Assembly: GCA_004552115.1 (NCBI GenBank)
Contig: SFPH01000036.1
Coordinates: 1-8,937, forward strand
Length of the DNA stretch: 8,937 bases
From: Bacteroidales bacterium
GTDB lineage: Bacteria > Bacteroidota > Bacteroidia > Bacteroidales > UBA932
Direction of reading: 5' to 3'
In this document: piece after piece, positions 7,271 to 8,937 of the stretch
Position numbering within the stretch: position 1 is the stretch's first letter
Layout: each line of letters starts with the position of its first letter
Made by a program: the position numbers and the translations under genes
Notes under the pieces: generated by a model
The model's database searches: none
What the model was told of the DNA's origin: nothing
Seen by the model: the letters and a program-made list of their open reading frames with translations, nothing else

Positions 7271-7893
7271 TACTCCTTACATGTGACCGAGCAGCCCTGT
7301 ATCTTCGACACCCTGTCCAGGAAGTCCTTTTCCGCAGACAGCCGCACCGACAGGTCCAGCCTGCATTCCGTCCCGAAATCCTGCCCCTTCTGATCCAGGC
7401 CCAGATCCTTCACCATCCTCATCACATCGTTCATCGCCATATATCCGAAATTCAGGGAATATCGCCTTGAGGCTATCTTGGTCACTATTTCAGCATTGGA
7501 GATGGCGTCGGAGGAAGAGGTCTTGTAGGCCCGTATCAGGCCGGGTATCCCAAGCTTGATGCCGCCGAAATATCTCACGACGACTATCAGTATGTCGCTG
7601 AGACCATTGGAATCAATCTGTCCGAGAATGGGGCGGCCGGCAGAGGAAGAAGGCTCTCCGTCATCATTGGCACGGAACGATTCGCCTTTCCAGCCGATTC
7701 TGTATGCATAGCAATGATGGCGGGCGTCGTGGTATTCCTTCTTCAGGGAGGCGACGATATCCCTGACCTCATCCTCGGTCTCCACCGGGTAGGCAAGGGC
7801 GATGAAGCGGCTTCCGTTGTCCTTGAAAAGGCCTTCCGACGGACCGGCAATGCTTCTGTATGTATCAATTATCTGCGATACTCCGTCTTCCAT
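7270..7893 (-). CDS. IMPACT/YigZ family protein (UPF0029, DUF1949)
   Basis: A member of the IMPACT/YigZ family, which in eukaryotes includes the Gcn1-binding regulator IMPACT; the bacterial function is not settled. Numbered from this start (207 residues), the IMPACT domain carries [15 protein letters not shown] (53-67), the family hallmark [18 protein letters not shown] (76-93) and [20 protein letters not shown] (104-123). A DUF1949-like C-terminal domain follows (about 143-200). An earlier in-frame ATG at 7929 would add 12 residues (219 in all). I prefer 7893 because the family usually begins shortly before the DTYRSI segment and because a promoter -7 element (7899-7906) lies between the two ATGs, which would leave the first ATG untranscribed. 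With that promoter the mRNA would be nearly leaderless. The stop overlaps the pyrB start by one base (TAATG), so the two are probably co-translated. The start choice is the main uncertainty. Confidence 0.93.
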   Translation of the reverse strand: MEDGVSQIIDTYRSIAGPSEGLFKDNGSRFIALAYPVETEDEVRDIVASLKKEYHDARHHCYAYRIGWKGESFRANDDGEPSSSAGRPILGQIDSNGLSDILIVVVRYFGGIKLGIPGLIRAYKTSSSDAISNAEIVTKIASRRYSLNFGYMAMNDVMRMVKDLGLDQKGQDFGTECRLDLSVRLSAEKDFLDRVSKIQGCSVTCKE

Positions 7894-7898
7894 GAGTT

Positions 7899-7930
7899 CA
7901 AAATTAGTTAAAAGCGGGAGATTATGCAAT
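7899..7930 (-). promoter_or_regulatory. Predicted promoter of yigZ-pyrB
   Basis: On the minus strand ATTG (plus positions 7927-7930, three of four matches to TTTG) precedes TAATTTTG (7899-7906) by exactly 20 bp, fitting the Bacteroides TTTG / TAnnTTTG promoter. Transcription would begin within a few bases of the ATG at 7893 and downstream of the ATG at 7929. Confidence 0.5.
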
Positions 7931-7955
7931 GGAAAAGAAATATTTTGTAAATTTG
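7923..7955 (+). promoter_or_regulatory. Predicted promoter of the pRiA4b ORF-3-miaA unit
   Basis: TAAATTTG at 7948-7955 is a full match to the Bacteroides -7 element TAnnTTTG. The best -33 candidate is TATG at 7923-7926 with a 21-bp spacer, a weak match. Transcription would start near 7960, giving a leader of about 50 nt. The -33 region interleaves with that of the opposing yigZ promoter. Confidence 0.45.
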
Positions 7956-7966
7956 CATCCGCAAAT

Positions 7967-7987
7967 CGGGCCGGTGACTCGGTCCCG
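7967..7987 (+). other. GC-rich hairpin in the leader of the 8011 gene
   Basis: The stretch CGGGCCG (7967-7973) can pair with CGG-CCCG (7980-7987), giving seven G-C pairs with one bulged T (7983) and a 6-nt loop. It lies between the predicted start of transcription and the ATG at 8011. The nearest T-run is a short TTTT about 11 nt further on, so it is not a good terminator. It may be a leader stem or chance. Confidence 0.35.
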
Positions 7988-8010
7988 CAACAACTAGCTT
8001 TTCAACCGAT

Positions 8011-8616
8011 ATGATTCTCAAATTCAGAGTATCCCTTCCGGGAATAAAGGGTTTCGCGCGCGTTTATGAGCTGAAATCCACAACTACGCTTTATGAATTC
8101 CACAAGATAATGAGGGACGACATGAACTTCCCTCACGACCAGCTGATCCAGTTCAAAGGCCTGGACGCGGATGGCGAGCTCGTGGCCAGATACGGAATGT
8201 TCGACCTCGGGGCCGGAGCCGCAGACGAGGTGAGCGTGGCCGACACCGTGAAGAAAGGCATAGCCTCATTCTGCTATTTCTACAATGCCACAGACAGGAA
8301 GAGTGTCATCGTGACATACGAGGGAGAGGTCGAGCCTGTGCCAGGACGAATCTATCCCGCTCTCGTGGAGCAGAAGGGCCCGGATCCGGAAGCCTTCGAG
8401 AATGGCTACGTGGCCTACGAGGACCTTCCGGACGAGCAGAAGCATCTGCCGGGAGAGAACCCCGGCTGGGGCAAGGATGCCGAAGGAGACGATGACGACC
8501 TCGAAGACATTGACCTCGAGGAGGATGATGACGACGACGACGATGATGTAAAGGACAAGGTGATGGACGACGAAGAGGACATCATCTTCGACGGTTCAGA
8601 GGAGCTGACTCTCTAG
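8011..8616 (+). CDS. pRiA4b ORF-3 / IS1096 TnpR-like family protein with acidic tail
   Basis: I recognise this as the pRiA4b ORF-3 family, also named after an IS1096 passenger protein. No biochemical function is established that I know of, and the name does not make this a mobile element. Residues 1-150 form the conserved domain: an opening strand MILKFRVSLPG, a helix LYEFHKIMRDD (27-37), then LIQFKGLDADGEL (45-57), FCYFYNATDRKSVIVTYEG (87-105) and PALVEQKGPDPEAFENG (116-132). Residues 156-201 are a disordered-looking tail with 28 Asp/Glu in 46 residues, including eight Asp in a row (172-179). The protein has no membrane segment or signal peptide. It starts 81 bp from the yigZ ATG at 7929 (117 bp from the preferred 7893) in a divergent arrangement and is followed 19 nt later by miaA, so it is probably co-transcribed with that tRNA-modification gene. 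Confidence 0.88.
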   Translation: MILKFRVSLPGIKGFARVYELKSTTTLYEFHKIMRDDMNFPHDQLIQFKGLDADGELVARYGMFDLGAGAADEVSVADTVKKGIASFCYFYNATDRKSVIVTYEGEVEPVPGRIYPALVEQKGPDPEAFENGYVAYEDLPDEQKHLPGENPGWGKDAEGDDDDLEDIDLEEDDDDDDDDVKDKVMDDEEDIIFDGSEELTL

Positions 8617-8635
8617 GCCGCTCCCGGTTCAGCAG

Positions 8636-8937
8636 ATGAAGAGGAAACTCGTCATTGTCACAGGGCCTACCGCTGTGGGGAAGACTGACTGCAGCATCAG
8701 TCTCGCCTTGAAGTACGGCTCGCCGGTGATATCCTGCGACTCGAGACAGATATACAGGGAAATGGCAATAGGGACTGCCGTCCCGGATGCTTCACAGCTT
8801 GCCGCCGTGAAGCATTATTTCATCCAATGCCGCAGCGTGACGGAGAATTATACCGCCGGAGATTATGAAATCGAAGCTGTTCCCCTGATAGAAAGCCTTT
8901 TCAGCGAAGGACACGAAGTGCTTGTAATGTCCGGAGG
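8636..8937 (+). CDS. miaA: tRNA dimethylallyltransferase MiaA (C-terminus cut by window edge)
   Basis: MiaA transfers a dimethylallyl group from DMAPP to N6 of adenosine 37 in tRNAs that read codons beginning with U. The first 100 codons are present and the frame runs off the window; the full protein is usually about 300 residues. The start MKRKLVIVT leads into the P-loop GPTAVGKT (10-17), then the family motif DSRQIY (35-40), IGTAVP (45-50), where many homologues have IGTAKP, then HYFIQ (60-64) and NYTAGDYE (71-78), matching the conserved block around the substrate tunnel. It begins 19 nt after the preceding stop, with no clear Shine-Dalgarno, as is usual in Bacteroidota. Confidence 0.95.
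   Translation, partial: MKRKLVIVTGPTAVGKTDCSISLALKYGSPVISCDSRQIYREMAIGTAVPDASQLAAVKHYFIQCRSVTENYTAGDYEIEAVPLIESLFSEGHEVLVMSG

Noticed and set aside
7271..7276. AAGGAG as a Shine-Dalgarno sequence for pyrB
   Set aside because: It is only 2 nt from the ATG, too close for normal use, and encodes the last two residues of YigZ (Lys-Glu). Stop-restart coupling explains the start better.
7200..7330. A frameshift hiding the missing PyrB N-terminus
   Set aside because: The three frames upstream of the ATG contain the YigZ C-terminus and two frames with no PyrB-like sequence, so a simple one-base error does not restore the segment.
6533..7393. A 286-codon open frame on the plus strand
   Set aside because: It is antisense to pyrB and the end of yigZ, whose catalytic and family motifs are intact. 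No motif is visible in the antisense product.
7967..7998. A rho-independent terminator between the divergent genes
   Set aside because: The GC stem is not followed directly by a U-run on either strand and lies between two promoters firing outwards.
8011..8616. A mobile-element passenger gene (IS1096 TnpR name)
   Set aside because: There is no transposase, no terminal inverted repeats and no target duplication nearby. The gene sits in an operon-like position before miaA, so the family name is historical only.

Overview
The window looks like ordinary chromosomal DNA from a member of the Bacteroidota, most likely the order Bacteroidales, with moderately high GC. Several observations support this. 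Three candidate promoters carry the Bacteroides-type -7 element TAnnTTTG. Start codons generally lack Shine-Dalgarno sequences. A pRiA4b ORF-3-like gene sits directly before miaA, an arrangement I recall from Bacteroidales. The PyrB, GlpT, SlyD and IMPACT-family proteins also read as Bacteroidetes-like. I cannot name the genus from the sequence alone. No insertion sequence, phage gene, tRNA, rRNA or CRISPR array is visible.

Layout: positions 1-7893 are transcribed leftwards in two blocks. The rightmost block is an IMPACT/YigZ-family gene followed by pyrB (aspartate carbamoyltransferase), joined by a TAATG stop-start overlap. A 113-bp gap with a strong-looking TTTG-N20-TACATTTG promoter then starts a five-gene block: glpT-like antiporter, slyD-like prolyl isomerase, family 2 glycosyltransferase, trkA, and an Uup-like ABC-F ATPase cut by the left window edge. 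Gaps inside this block are 8, 6, -10 and 3 nt, so it is very probably one transcript. Rightwards from about 7950 runs a second unit: a pRiA4b ORF-3 family protein with a strongly acidic tail, then miaA, cut by the right window edge.

Functionally the window mixes housekeeping roles: pyrimidine synthesis (PyrB), organophosphate uptake (GlpT), protein folding and metal handling (SlyD), surface glycan synthesis (GT2), potassium uptake control (TrkA), ribosome-associated ATPase activity (ABC-F) and tRNA modification (MiaA). No single pathway joins the five-gene block.

I did not find a clearly new biological system. The points most worth a second look are a PyrB lacking the usual first 17 or so residues with no in-frame way to extend it, an unusually cysteine-rich SlyD tail encoded by internally repeated DNA, the mixed five-gene operon, a compact divergent promoter that argues for a later yigZ start, and a direct/inverted repeat in the glpT leader.
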